Assembly: GCA_022605955.1 (NCBI GenBank) | Contig: JAKCOZ010000001.1 | Coordinates: 100,596,211-100,660,210, forward strand | Origin: Rallus limicola | Taxonomy: Eukaryota; Chordata; Aves; Gruiformes; Rallidae | DNA: 64,000 nucleotides | Reading direction: 5' to 3' | Shown: positions 12,440 to 24,800 of the stretch, in pieces | Position numbering within the stretch: position 1 is the stretch's first letter | Layout of the letters: each line of letters starts with the position of its first letter | The notes under the pieces: generated by a model | The model's database searches: none | Told to the model about the DNA's origin: nothing | The model's input: the letters and a program-made list of their open reading frames with translations, nothing else | Made by a program: the position numbers and the translations under genes

Positions 12440-12790
12440 AGGGGTACTGCAAATATTTTTTTCGAAATACCCTCTCCAGAGGAAGTCTATGACCAGGATG
12501 AATGGGGCTCTGGGTCAATCAGAATGGGGTGTTTTTCCCAGTCATTCCCAGTTAGGCTCACTTCAGCCTCTAGTACAGCTAGCTGTTGGGATCCCCCTGT
12601 CACTCCAGAAATATAGATGGGTTCTGCCTCTTCTATGTCATTAGAGCACACCATACACTGGTGTCTACTAGAATCTTATATTGTTGTGGAACTGATGGGC
12701 CAGACCACTGAATCCACAACAGACCACTAAATTCAGTTTTTCATTTCTACTACCTGCCTGGAGGCAGGTCCCCTCTAGTCTTGGTCATAG
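12440..12790 (-). pseudogene. Endogenous retrovirus pro (aspartic protease) fragment, inactive
   Basis: On the minus strand a retroviral-type aspartic protease can be followed in broken frames. The flap-side start is at 12657-12671, where the catalytic loop reads LVDTS instead of the expected LVDTG. Further on in a shifted frame a GVTGGSQQL segment is seen, and near 12480 a DFLWRGYF segment that fits the protease/reverse-transcriptase junction of an avian retrovirus. At least one frameshift and several stops separate these parts, so no product is possible. No LTR, gag, reverse transcriptase or env could be recognised within several kb, so this is an isolated internal fragment. The assignment rests on motif order; the retroviral class is not settled. 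Confidence 0.6.
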
Positions 12791-14176
12791 TATGTTACAT
12801 CATAGCAACAGGAGCATGCTGTCTTGAACATCCCAAGGATATTAAAAATTCTAAAAATCTGCTGTAATCAGTCTGAAGGGAAAAGGGGAGGTGAAAGAGC
12901 AGGAGAAAATGTCTGCCCACCTCTCTCTTTCCTATAAATTGGGTTCAGTTAATAATACATTCCAAGAGACATCATCTAAGGTACAGGAATGACAGCAATA
13001 CCACAGACAAATACCATTTTAAGCTCATGACCACTGATGTTATCATATCATAACTTGGTATCACACAGTACAGCAAAATGAGAATCCTGATCCCTCTCCT
13101 AGAGGTGATAAATAGTGATGCAGAAAAGTGGTACATAAAGACAGCAGATTATATTTGGGTACTGCAGCAAAATTCCAGCTCAGAAAGACCTCCATCAAGC
13201 AATGCAGACCATGTACCATATCACATTATCTCACTATGCACCTGCAGTTTCTTGGGTAAGAACCTGTTTACCTTTCCACTGGGCAAATCACAACTTTGGC
13301 AGATACATTTGAGGCTGAGTATTTAATATAAAAATAACTTTGAGACATCACACCCTTTTCAACTCTCAAAAAATGCACACTCCTCCAAAAGTCAAAATAG
13401 TGCTGCACACTATGCAAAGGGCATGTGAAGGGAAAGCTAATTAAGTGGATGAGGAAAGGCCAGATTTGCTAATTATGTATCACCACACTTGCTGTACATT
13501 TGCTAACTGTTATCAGAACCATAATAATTATGTACCTGTACAAGAAGCTTTGAATATTACTAGCTCCAGTGAAAATGAAAGGACATTATTAATGTGCCAC
13601 AGAATCATGATGGGAAATGACTTACCTGCCAGAGTGCCATAAGCTGTCTTGAACTGCTGATGAAATTTTTATGTATATTTCTTCTGACAACTTCTAAAAT
13701 GTCTTTCTTGGGTACAATATAAGAATTCTAAGTTTACAAGTATATAAGAAAGTGTAGGTACACACTAGTCTACTCTCCCTAATCACAAGCACACAATCGA
13801 TTTTCATTTAACATGTGTTTAAAAGTGAAATGAAGGAGTAGCACAAAAATGTTTCTAGTGGTAATTCAGGGGTTTGGTTTTGTTTTGTTTTCCTTCTAAT
13901 AGAAATTGATGTATATTAGGCTCTTAACTTCCTTTTCCCATAATCAACATAGAACACTCTTTTTAAAAAAAAATAAATCTAGTACTTAAAAAATAGAAAG
14001 GCTTTAATATTTCTGAAGCCCTAATGATACAATGCATAAAACACTGACTTGTACAATAGTCAGTTCTTTACAGAAAGAACATCATTACTGTATTTTTTGA
14101 CCACCACAAGGTGTCATGTATATCTATACATATATCTATGTAGATATATAGATATATATATATTCTTGCTCGCTCA

Positions 14177-14211
<35 letters not shown>

Positions 14212-17162
14212 AAGCAGTAACCTACTTTTACCATTTTATAAACGGGAAACTGAGTTCTACAGGAAAATATTTTCAATGGTGCATTTGGCCCTTTATCCAA
14301 TGTTTGTCCCCTTATCTCAGGGTTTAAAATTAATTCAATTTTTCAATGAATTGTTCTCCACAAAGGCTCTTTGTTAGACTCCATTTCTTCCATTAGCAGT
14401 TCTTATAGGACTATTTACGGGTAAGGTATAAATCTAAAAATAAGTTATGTAAGTAATACACTTTTCCAAAAGTGTGGTTTATCATTACCTAGTGAAGTAG
14501 GAAAGTCAACCTCTGAAGAAAAAGATGGCAAACTCATGAAAGTGTCAGTTAAATGTTATGATAACACTAATCATTGGGAAGTGTCTATGTTTGAATGGGA
14601 TCAGGAGAGAGGCCACAAAAAATATAAGGCTTGTTCAAGAATACGCTGCACAGAAGTCATAGGGAGAGAACCAGAGAATATTTAAGTGTATGCTGGTATT
14701 GTCATCCATTTAGCAAAATCTATAGACAGTGACAAATATTGTGAGCAAAAACCCTCTAGGTGTTATATCTTGTCCTAAGAATTTTTATACTGTGGTCCAC
14801 CTCTGCAGTTCTGCATCTTAAAATATTCTGTTTAACTGGGGGAAGAAGCATAGCATTTGATGCAATTGTGTGTAGCCAAGTAGAAACATGGTAAAGAAGA
14901 TAAATGAAGCTAGGCACAAGAACTATGCAAAACTGAAGACAGGCAAGTCAAGTAAGCCCTAACAAAAAGACAGTGGCAAGAACCTGTGCCAGAAAGCACA
15001 GTATGTCTTCAATGAGGCAAGCAAAAGATGAATCGTTCCTACAGACACTCCATTTTTGTTGGGGATTTTTGTGTGTGTTTAATTTATTTTATATTTTCTT
15101 ACCCCTCCATACAGTAAAAAAAATACAACTTCAAAACACAATCTTCCAGCTATTTCACTCCTGGTAGAAGTCTGACTTCAGTCAAGGCCCTTTTTACTTT
15201 GTGTGTGTGTCACAAAATAGCCACTATTCAAACAAAAGAGTAAAACATATAATGAATAGAGAGAGTTTTGTGCCAGAAATTTCTGTTTATTCTAAATATT
15301 TTTACCTGGAAGTGTATATGTTCATGCACGTATGTCTGCATGTCAGAAGGTGGCTGAGTCTCTGCATGTGATGAAGGAGAACAGATGTCTTGAGACTTTT
15401 TAGTTTTGAACATAGCTTTGTTATTTTCATTTGTTCTGAAGTGCCAAACTGTAAGCACAGAGCATTCTTAGCTTTTCTGTTGTCAAGAGTGAATGTTTAG
15501 ACTGAAACCTGAATGAGAAAGCTGAAGGCAGTAGGACCATTAAAAACATCTTTAGGAAGCTCAGATATTTTTACCTGAGCTTCAATCAAGAGTTAATCCT
15601 GTCATATAGTCAGATAAAGTAACTATTAAGACCATGACATTGACTGGTATCTCACAGAAAATTTAGTGATCAGAACTGATGGGCACTAGTGAACTTACAC
15701 AGTAAATAAAACCCATATATTTAATTTCAATTTCTTCACATTTTTCACACTTCCAGATATTTTTTGAAGTACTAAAAGCTAGTGAAATCCTTAAATTCTA
15801 TTCGAAGATGCTATGGAAACTAATACTTCTACAATCTGAAGTATAATATTAGAAAAATGTAATTTTAACATTGGATAAAGAAATAAAAATATTAAATAAT
15901 ATTTAAATTCTAGTAGTTTAAACCCCTTTAATTATAACTTGGATTATTAACTACTAAAATCTAAGATAATAATAGAGTTAAAGTGTGACTGAAACTGTCA
16001 ACAAGAGAAAATACTTCTTTTATTTTTCAGACCAAAATGTAGTCATTATAGAATACCCAAGCCTCCATTTCCTATGCAATTATAACATCCACCAAAAATA
16101 ATTATACACAATAAACACACTCTTATCTAAAGCTTATGTAAATTTTCAGTTTTAATTAGCTTAAAGGTTGGATATATTTGCAACTTAGCAAACTTGGTAA
16201 CTAGTGTTCAGTTTGGATATGGTCATGAAAAACTCACAACTGAAAGAAATCATCTAAGGTATAATCATTAACTCCTTCATTTTTCACTAAATCCTGTTTA
16301 TCTTTGATATACTGTACTATGGAAAAATAGAGTGACAGAGAAGTTTACACTATAAATCCTATAACCCTCTCTTGTACTTGCACATAGAATAGTTTACATT
16401 GAACATTGAATAGTTTTACACCATAAAAGAATTACTATAGGATAGCATGAATCCTGCATTGTCTCTGTATTGTTTGTATTACATTTACTGTAAAATATGG
16501 TGCAAATGCACATACTTTTCCAGGCAAGAGTACTGAATCCATTTGGAGTCAGGATTCAGACCTTTTAAGACATAGGTATTGATTTTAAGGATCTGCTTCT
16601 ATCAACATCATTTAATGTTTGAATATGCCAGAGAATTTCAAGACATGTATGTTCCTTTGCAGTCTGTGAAAAATGAATGCAATGTATGGGAGATCATGCT
16701 AAAGGGATAATGTTTCATCCCTCCATCATCTTGGTGAAGGCGAAAGTGAAGCAGAATTAACTCTGTTATGACAGGCTTATCTGTCATCACCTACTAACTA
16801 CTCGAACTTAGGGTGTCCCTAAGAAAGCTGGAAAAGCCAAAGTGAAAGGTGTTGGAATTAAATCCTGACAGAACTGGGGATAAGGGAAGAAAAAAATATA
16901 GACACCTTTCAGTTTTCCCAACGAATAGGGTAACAAGGATCTATCAGAAGTGTGCATTAGGATATATTGCTAAGATTGGTTGTGATAACTCAAAATTAAC
17001 TACATGAAGCATATTTTGAATCAAAAGCAAACTCCCAAAGGGTTGATCTCATTAGATGAAATTTAGTTGAGACAGGATCAAGCTCTACAGATTCACATGA
17101 AAATCTTCTAGTTGAAATTTGAGGATCAAGACCATCTTTTAACATGTTTGTGGTACTTCATT
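12791..17162. other. AT-rich noncoding stretch with microsatellites
   Basis: Contains a compound TATC / CT / TA repeat at about 14118-14211 (pure CT at 14175-14191 and TA at 14192-14211). A few frames near 13078-13326 and 13445-13642 have slightly higher GC and sit next to the protease fragment, so they could be unrecognised retroviral remains; no motif supports this. Nothing else was identified. Confidence 0.6.
14118..14211. repeat. Compound TATC/CT/TA microsatellite
   Basis: An imperfect TATC/GATA section, then a pure CT run, then about ten TA units. Seen directly. It explains the Tyr-Ile and Ser-Leu repeats in the overlapping reading frame. Confidence 0.9.
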
Positions 17163-17668
17163 TGTGTGATGAGTTGACCTTGGCTGGACATTCCCACCCA
17201 GCCGCTAGTTCTTTCCCCCAGCAGCTGGGTAGGGGAGAGTATCAGAAAGGTAAAAGAGATAAAAATTCGCAGGTCAAGATGAAGACAGGTTAATAAGTGA
17301 AGCAAAGGTTCATGTAAAGGAAAGGTATTCATTCACTACATTCCATTGGCAGTCAGATGTCCAGCCATTTCCAGGAAGGTGAGCCCTCAGCAGGCAATAT
17401 AACACCGAAGACAAATACCAGAAACCTAAATGTCTGCTTTTTCTCCTTTCCCTGAGCCTTCATTTCTGAGCATGAAGTCGTAGTATGGAATACCCTTTTG
17501 GTCAGTTGGGGTCAGCTGTCCCAGCTGTGTCCCCTCCCAGCCTCTCACCCACCCCCAGACTACTCACTGAGCAGAGTTGGAAAAAGAAAAGGCCTTGATG
17601 CTGTGTAAGCACTACTCAGCAGTAGTTAAAAGGATGTGTTACCAACACTGCAAAATACAGCTCTATAT
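17163..17668 (-). mobile_element. Diverged solo LTR of the TGTCCTGG...ACGACA family
   Basis: It aligns by eye with 47823-48640 in the same orientation: a CCCAGC(T/A)GCTGGGTAGGGGAGAG start region, GAAGACAGGTTAATA, ATTCATTCACTAC, GTCCAGCCATTTCCAGGAAGG, GGAATACCCTTTTGGTCAG, GGGGTCAGCTGTCCCAGCTG, AAAAGGCCTTGATGCTG and GTGTAAGCACTACTCAGCAG. The left end (sense 3' end) reads TGTGTGATGAGTTGACC, mutated from the family's TGTCATGGTTTAACC. The right end fades out at about 17668, so the sense 5' end is lost. No target duplication is visible. Several substitutions and the loss of one end suggest it is older than the copies at 47.8 and 52.0 kb. Confidence 0.78.
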
Positions 17669-19399
17669 AGGATCTGTTTAAACTGTGTTGTTGAATGTTC
17701 TGAGATTAGTATGAAAGTATTCATATATAGGCTTTATTCCTTGAGAAATAAATTGTTTCAGTAAATTTTAATTTTTGTCTTACTGTACTCTTTAATATTG
17801 AAGTAACTTCAGCAGTATGTCAAGATCTTTGAGGAATGTGAAGAGAACAGAAGTTAACAGACAAAATTCTTAAATTTCATTACATTCTTGGCCTGGTGTG
17901 TCACCATACCACAATGACAGAGAATATACTAGCTCTGGAAAGCTTACTTTGAGTGATCTAGAGAAAAAGGTATGATCCTTTCATTATTAAAGACAGGGCT
18001 ATCATGCTGCCTGGAAGTGATAAAGCTGCCATTATGCAACTCTGAAAGACATTATTTATTATGATATGAAAGTGCAGACAGTGATGTGCCTTCAACTGTA
18101 TAACAAAAAGATGCTTTTGAATCACGTAGTTTCACAAAATTACCTTCTAGTTGATTTTTTCCTTATTCTCTCAACTACTGTGTTTTTTTTTTCTCCTTCA
18201 ATGAATACACTAGGAAAAACAAAGATTTTACAAGAATCTTCTGTAGTGATAATGACTCCACTTGAAAAAAATCTGCACTTTGGTATTAAAGGCACAAAAA
18301 GGACTAAAGCTACAGAGACAGAAGGTGTTTAATTCAACTTTCATGGAACTTTTAAACTACAGAAATTTTACTCTTGTAAATGCTTGGCAAAGCTGATAGT
18401 AAAGCAACATATGACAGTGGACATGAAGAGTTAGTAAAGCTCTGTGAGCTTGTCAGCAACTATAAAAGATGCAATCTAGACAAATATCTAGGAGAAAGAT
18501 GTGTGGGATGGAGACTAAAGGGGGCTCAGTTGACATTCTAACCTAGAGCTCATCAAATAATTCCAGCTATTCTTTTCCTTGATTTTTGTGTGTCTGTCTT
18601 TATCCTAAAAATTAATTCCAGTTTGACTATAAGTTCAATTTTAACTACATAGAAAAGAATTATATCCATATAACTCAATCTCCTTTCACAAGCTGAAGAA
18701 AAAAAAAACAACTTCCCATCAAAGTGAACAAGGTTTTGAAAATATTTCAGAGTTGCAATGCTGTATCATGTATCACCAGCACAATTTATTAAGTTACTGT
18801 AAAATTGCAAGCCACATCACAGAGTATTTAAACCCTTTTTTTTTCTTCTATTTCTATAGGCTGACATATAGCGATACATTTTTTTCCTACCAAAATGACC
18901 TTTTACTCACAGTCATATATGAAAAAAACATCTTAGAATGTGAGCAACAACAGACAGCAGATAATTGGATATATATGTGTGTATATATGTGTAAGGGTGG
19001 GTGGATGAATGTCTAACATTAAACTTTTAAACTCTGAAGCAGAATCCTACTACTTGTTGGCAGTGACAGATATGGGCTGTTTGCAATTTTGGCAAGATCT
19101 GGACCAACAGAAATGGGCATGTCCTGAATCCTCCAGTAAATGAAAGAACATTAAGAACCACTATTTAGGAGGATGATCATATGTTGCATTTCAGCATATA
19201 GACTCTTTAAATTGTGAAAATAAGAGAATTGAGAATTTGGAAAGAGAAAGGATTGCACTGAAAAAAAGGGATTGCTATAAGAAGTGGTCTTTAAAGAAGA
19301 TGATCCTGACAAGAAGGTGCAGATATTGGTTATAGGAAAGACCCCAGAAAAGGTGGAAGATTATGGAAATCAAGAAGCTATATGGAGATTAAAAAAAAA
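17669..19399. other. AT-rich noncoding stretch; nothing recognised
   Basis: No gene, RNA or mobile element is recognised. Short TATATGTG-type repeats occur near 18967-18992. Confidence 0.6.
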
Positions 19400-19655
19400 A
19401 GATGCATGAGGACCTTCACCAGCAGCATCCAAGATGGGTAAATACACAAGCAGTGGCACAGCAGGAACCAACACAATCTTCTGGATACCTTTTCGGGCCA
19501 GCAGTGACATTCCTGTGGCGAAGAGAGTGTGAACATACCATTGACTGAACATGTATAATAATCAAGCAAGGTATAAGCTCTCAGTACCCTTGCTCTTAAA
19601 TAAACCCCAGTATCCAGATCCACTCTGGTCTGTCATTTACTCTCACCCATGACAC
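19400..19655 (+). mobile_element. Possible retroviral LTR 3' portion
   Basis: The segment ends with CTTGCTCTTAAATAAACCCC, then GATCCACTCTGGTCTGTC and CACCCATGACA. An AATAAA signal followed by a short C/T-rich tail ending in CA is the usual R-U5 arrangement of gammaretrovirus-like LTRs. No TG start, target duplication or second copy was found, so this is a weak structural call. It could also be a host polyadenylation-like sequence by chance. Confidence 0.3.
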
Positions 19656-21416
19656 TCATCACTGGTGCTCCCCTGTCTTTCCGTACTCATTTCCCAGTAC
19701 ATGCAGTGATTCTTTCTGATAGGAACAATAGCACTTGTGACAGCACCCCCATTAGGCCTTCTTTGTCTCTTTGTCTTTGTCTCAGAGCAACACCTGAGAG
19801 AGATAGCCTTTTCTTCTCTCTCTGGTCCTTATGTTCTTTGCTGTACTCACGCCCTAGACATTTCTCTGGATCATTATCAACTGGTACGGGAGTAGAACAT
19901 GTAGCTGTTACCACAAAGGAAGAGGGCGAAACTGTTAGCCTTTCTTCTTACTACCCTGAAGTGAAAATAATTTTGGTGTGTTCCTAGGTGAAGGCCACAT
20001 GGATGAAAACTATGGAACCATTTGTAGGAAATAAAAACATCCAATACTTTAACAGGCCATTTCTCTGAGCAATTTTTAAAATTCAGAATCAGTGTTGCTT
20101 TGATAGAGTCCTGCCACACATGTTTAAGCGATTTCTACAGTACCTGTTCTGTGAAAATAGTCTAACTGGCTGATGTTTGTGCTTTGAGTGTTCACTGGCA
20201 GTGAACGTTTATTGCTAATATATGCACTAAAAGCAAACATGTAAGGTACACACAGAGAAAAAAAACTTAAAAATTTCAATGTATCTACCAAACATACTTT
20301 TTTTTTTTACATTCTATACACCTAGAAGGTAAAATCAACTGTTATGACATTGTGAGCCTCTAAAATTTTCTCCTATTTTTTCACAGTACAGTTATATAAA
20401 GCCAATACTTAAATTTTATGGCATGTCACGTTGAAATCAACATAAACCATATTAACAAAAACTACCAAAATGAAGAAAGTAGCTTTGTTTTTCTGTTTGT
20501 TTGGTTTTGTTTTAATTAACTCAATGCCATAATACTACCAGGATGACTTTCTGCAGAAATTTCAGGGTTCTGAATCATGGAGCCAGCAGACTGACAAGAA
20601 GAACCAAGCAGAGAGAGTGCAAATAGCAGGTTCTATTTTTTATACACATATCTGCCAATATTATTTCTCATCCAGCTTTAACACCAGAGACATTCTTAGA
20701 GTCTGTGGGCACTCTGCATCACAGGCCACAAAGCCTGGTAAGGTAGGGTGAAACTGTTTAGTGTTGCCTCCAGTTTTCTTGCTTCTGAGGCTTGATTTTG
20801 CTAAGCTAGAACACTCAAGGTACAGTTTCAAAAACAATGTAATCTGCACAATGCTCATATCCCTAATTTGTTTTTTTCCACTTTAATATTGCACCTAGGA
20901 AAAAGCCCACAAGGTTTGGTTGTGGATGTTTTTTTTGTTTGTTTATTTTTCTTTGCTTGGTTGGTTGGTTGGTTGGTTAGTTGTTTGTTTTTTTGTGGCA
21001 ATGATCATTTCCACCTGCAAACTGTCACTGGCACCAAATAATTTAGTTTAAAGTAGCTAATCCAGCATGCATTGATTTAAAGTGAAGCACCATCACACTC
21101 ACCTAGCTTATTTGTCCAGAAAGTCAGTGTGTATTATTTGAAATGATCAATGTCAGGAGATGACTTTGACCCTAAAGTTGTCTGTAGTCATAATGTTCAC
21201 ACTGACTGTCATCTATTAACAGTAGTATATAACATCCAACAGCAGCCTAGGCACAAGGAGAAAGTAAAATAAAATACTTGAAAATATCTAATTATAATCC
21301 ATTCTTTAATGACATAAATTTAGACTTATTGCCTATGCACTATGAAGGGTTATTATATGAATGATATCTGTGATTGATATAAATCTAAAGATAAAAGTAC
21401 AGATGCCAAGTTTTCA
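19656..21416. other. Noncoding stretch; nothing recognised
   Basis: A pyrimidine-rich patch occupies 19700-19860. A TTGG tandem repeat is at 20957-20979 in a GTTT-rich context. The 112-codon frame at 19649-19987 runs through the pyrimidine-rich patch and shows no domain. Confidence 0.55.
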
Positions 21417-21814
21417 TGGCATCTAGGCCGAAGCTAGATAGGACCAATTTTCATTAGAAGCTGGTATGCGACACAGCTGGGACTGCTGACCCAAAAAGCC
21501 AAAGGGTTATTCCATACCATATGATGTCATGCTCAGTATAAAATGTGGCTAGTTGGTTCCAGGGCAGTCTGAATGTCAGCTGTCTGGTCTGTCGCCAGGT
21601 CAGTAACTTGCCTTATGATATCACCCATTGTGTGTATTCTGTATTAAGTCCTGTTGCTGTTGTTTATCCCTCTCTTTGTCATGGCAGTAATCTGACTTTA
21701 TCTGAACCCAAGCAGTTTGCCTTTGTCTTCTCATTCTCCTCCCCATCCCACCTGGGAAGAGGTGAGCGAGCCGCTATGTGGTGCTCAGCTGCTGTCTGGG
21801 ACTGAACCATGACA
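21417..21814 (+). mobile_element. Solo LTR, related shorter subfamily (about 400 bp)
   Basis: The sense start is a mutated TGGCATCTAGGCCGAAGCTAG and the sense end is GGGACTGAACCATGACA. In between are GGGTTATTCCATACCATATG, GATGTCATGCTCAGTATAAA (a core promoter with a TATA-like box at about 21535-21541) and a GGTGAGCGAGCCGCTATGTG stretch, all landmarks shared with the other LTRs of this family here (40935-41541 and 47823-48640, reversed). The middle section between about 21545 and 21690 differs from them, so it is probably a separate subfamily. Flanks do not show a matching 5-bp duplication, and the damaged start suggests age. No coding capacity is expected. Confidence 0.7.
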
Positions 21815-24800
21815 CAAACTAAAAAGAATATGTTGGTAGGATAGTATTAAAAATATGAAAATAATAACTCTTTCATACCACAGACCTCCTAAAAATTTTA
21901 CAAAACTTATATACAAATTTATTCAAATAACTGACCTTTTTGCCATATCAAGTGTTATAGAAACATCAAACTATAAAGATTACTAAGATTAGTGGCAAAA
22001 CTCATCTGTACATGTATTTATCAAGAAACTGAGGCATACATTATAATGCGTGTTTGGATTCTACATCGAATTGGGCATAAGAAACAAAATTATGATATGT
22101 ACATGTATTAGAAATTCAAAGAAATGCTCATTAATGTTTTGCTGATTTTGAAAAGACTGCTAATAAATCCCAGTATGTCAGTTTAATACATATTTTTGAA
22201 TACTTAATGGTGACTTATGAAATATGCAGCTAATGAAAAAAGTGTACCTGGGGACAAAGTAGCAGTACAACAGATTGTGAAGCTGTTAAACAGTGTAACA
22301 TCAAGAGAGATGTATGTCAAGGTTGCATACTTTATCTCTGTAACTATACAACACAGATGCAGAAAGTATAACAATCTGCAGAAGAATCAAGAATATTGTA
22401 AATGAGACATTTGAATTAATGAAGTGAATATTAAAAGCACAGTATGTGCTGGTGACCTTGTTTGAATATCATTGACTAGAGCAGAATTCAAGAATTTACT
22501 GTGAACAGTATAAGCAAGGATTGCAGGAGAGTGAAAAATGTTAAGGAAACCATGGAAACAACATGAAAAAATGCCAACTCAAGAAAAACAAGAAAAGAAA
22601 ATCCCACATCTTGCTGGACTGAAAGAACAGGTCTCTCTAGTCAAGGTATTTTATAATAGATAGGAAGTAGGTAAAATAAAATGGTAAAAACATAAGGAAA
22701 AAAAAGTTGACTCTCAAAAGGCTTTTCTGGATAGAAAATGTCTTTTCCACATCTGTTTAAGATTTCCATTGACCCTTTTGTGTGCTTGTGAAGACTGGAA
22801 CTAGTCATAAATAAATGAGAACATTTGAAGGTTCTTCTAGCAACTGTGTTCTCTAGTACCTGTGTTAAAAGCAAATCTGTGAAGAAAATCAAAACAAAAT
22901 CTTTGACTCCTGTTGACTAAGTATCCTAATGTATTACTAAGAATCTAAGCATCTTATAATTTTCCATAATTTTCCAGTAAATTTCTTGTTGGTCTCTGAA
23001 TAATAATTACCTGTGATTCTTTCTTTTCCATGAGGGCACATGACATTATTTTTTCTTGTCATCCACATCTTCTCCTCAGGTAGCAATTGCCTTTTGTTTC
23101 AAGTTGTCTCATCGATTAATATAATAAGGTTAAACTGAGCAATTGTGTTCAAATTGAACATAGCTTGGAGTTTACTGATTCTGTTTTAGACCTTTTCTTC
23201 TGTTGAAATATTTATATCTATCACCTCAATTTTATTTCTTTTGGATGTCACTGCTCTCATCATCTCCACTCTCCTCCTATTGATGTTCTTACCAAAAATG
23301 TGCATGCCTTCTCTCTCTCTCTGTCTCTCTCTCTCTGCCTATTTAGGTGAAAAACAGTTTTCCCATTAAAACCCTTCAAAGGAGATTTCTCCATGTATCT
23401 CCACAGTCCTAAATCTGCTGTCCAATGCTGCTGCAGAAATTTCTCCTCCTTTCCATTTGATTCTATTTCATAAGAGTACAGTCTCTGAAAAATCTCACAT
23501 TTAGCAACTTCATGTCTTGCTGATCTGTGTAGCTCCACTCATAGGGCTACACATGTATCAATAAATCACGATTCTCTTAAATTTGAAGTTTAGACTAAAA
23601 TCTTCAGATAATTTAAATGCCATTAGTACCACTTTCATACAATCCAAAAACATATACTGCGACTAGAAAAAACCAGACCTGTTCTTACTGAGCTGTCAAA
23701 TTTTCATAAAAGCTGAGTCAGTGAACACTGATAGTAACTGCACATTTTGTACTTCACAGTTAGACACAGACCTAACTACTGCACAGAGCAGTCCAAACCC
23801 TTTCAATAGGCACACAAGTCAAATAACCAAGTTTATCAATGTGGTGAGTCTGAGAGACACAGTTTTCCAGTTTTTGTTGGTCCAAATCAAACATTTAGCT
23901 TTACTTGTCTGGATGCTTACAGCACAGGTTCATTTGAATCAGCTTGTTTGGATGAAACTGTAGGAACTGAGAAAAAGCTTTTTCTCTGTTTGCAAAAGCT
24001 AGATGAAGAATAATCTTTGCACCAACTGCAGTTTTTATTAATGATTCAGATAAAGATCAGCATCATTAGATTGAAAAGTACAGCTGGCCTCATCTTGCTG
24101 AAGAAATAAGGGGAAAAATGGTTATTAAGGCTATTTTAGATACAGTACATTGAAACAAAAAAATATCCTATTGCAAAGTCAGATACAAATCAGCGCTTTA
24201 ATATTAAACAATTTTAATCTGAACGTCTATAGTTGAACACAATTATTGCCTTATTATGCAGTATGTTCAATTTATGCAATGAATAGATTGCCTTCACGCA
24301 GAATGAATCAGGAAATGAAATTTGAGTACAGGAGGAAATAATCTTACTCCAAATTAGAACAGCTATTCAAGTACTTCTTTGCAAAACCAAAGACATCTGG
24401 GATGGGTTTTTTTGTCCTCTATAGTGAGATAAATAAGATGGTAAAAATAACCTTGCCAAGTAGAAGTGGACAAAATCAGGAGCACCTTTGAAAAAACTAT
24501 TACTAAAACTGAATCCATTATATAATTCCCACTCATTCAATGTGAGGTTCTGGTTATCTTCTCTTTCAACATATTGCATATTGTAAGGAAATACCCTGTG
24601 GTGTCCAAAAGTATACTTGCAGGTTGATTGCCAAAGCCTGCTAATGCAATAACCAAACAATTCTTAAAGTTATATGGAAAGAAAAAAAAAAAAAAAGAAA
24701 ACCAAAACAAAACAAATAAAACACACCCCTCAAAAAAAACCCAAAAAAACTAACCCCACTTACACAAATGAGTTTGAAAAGCCCTCTAAGATAGGTACCA

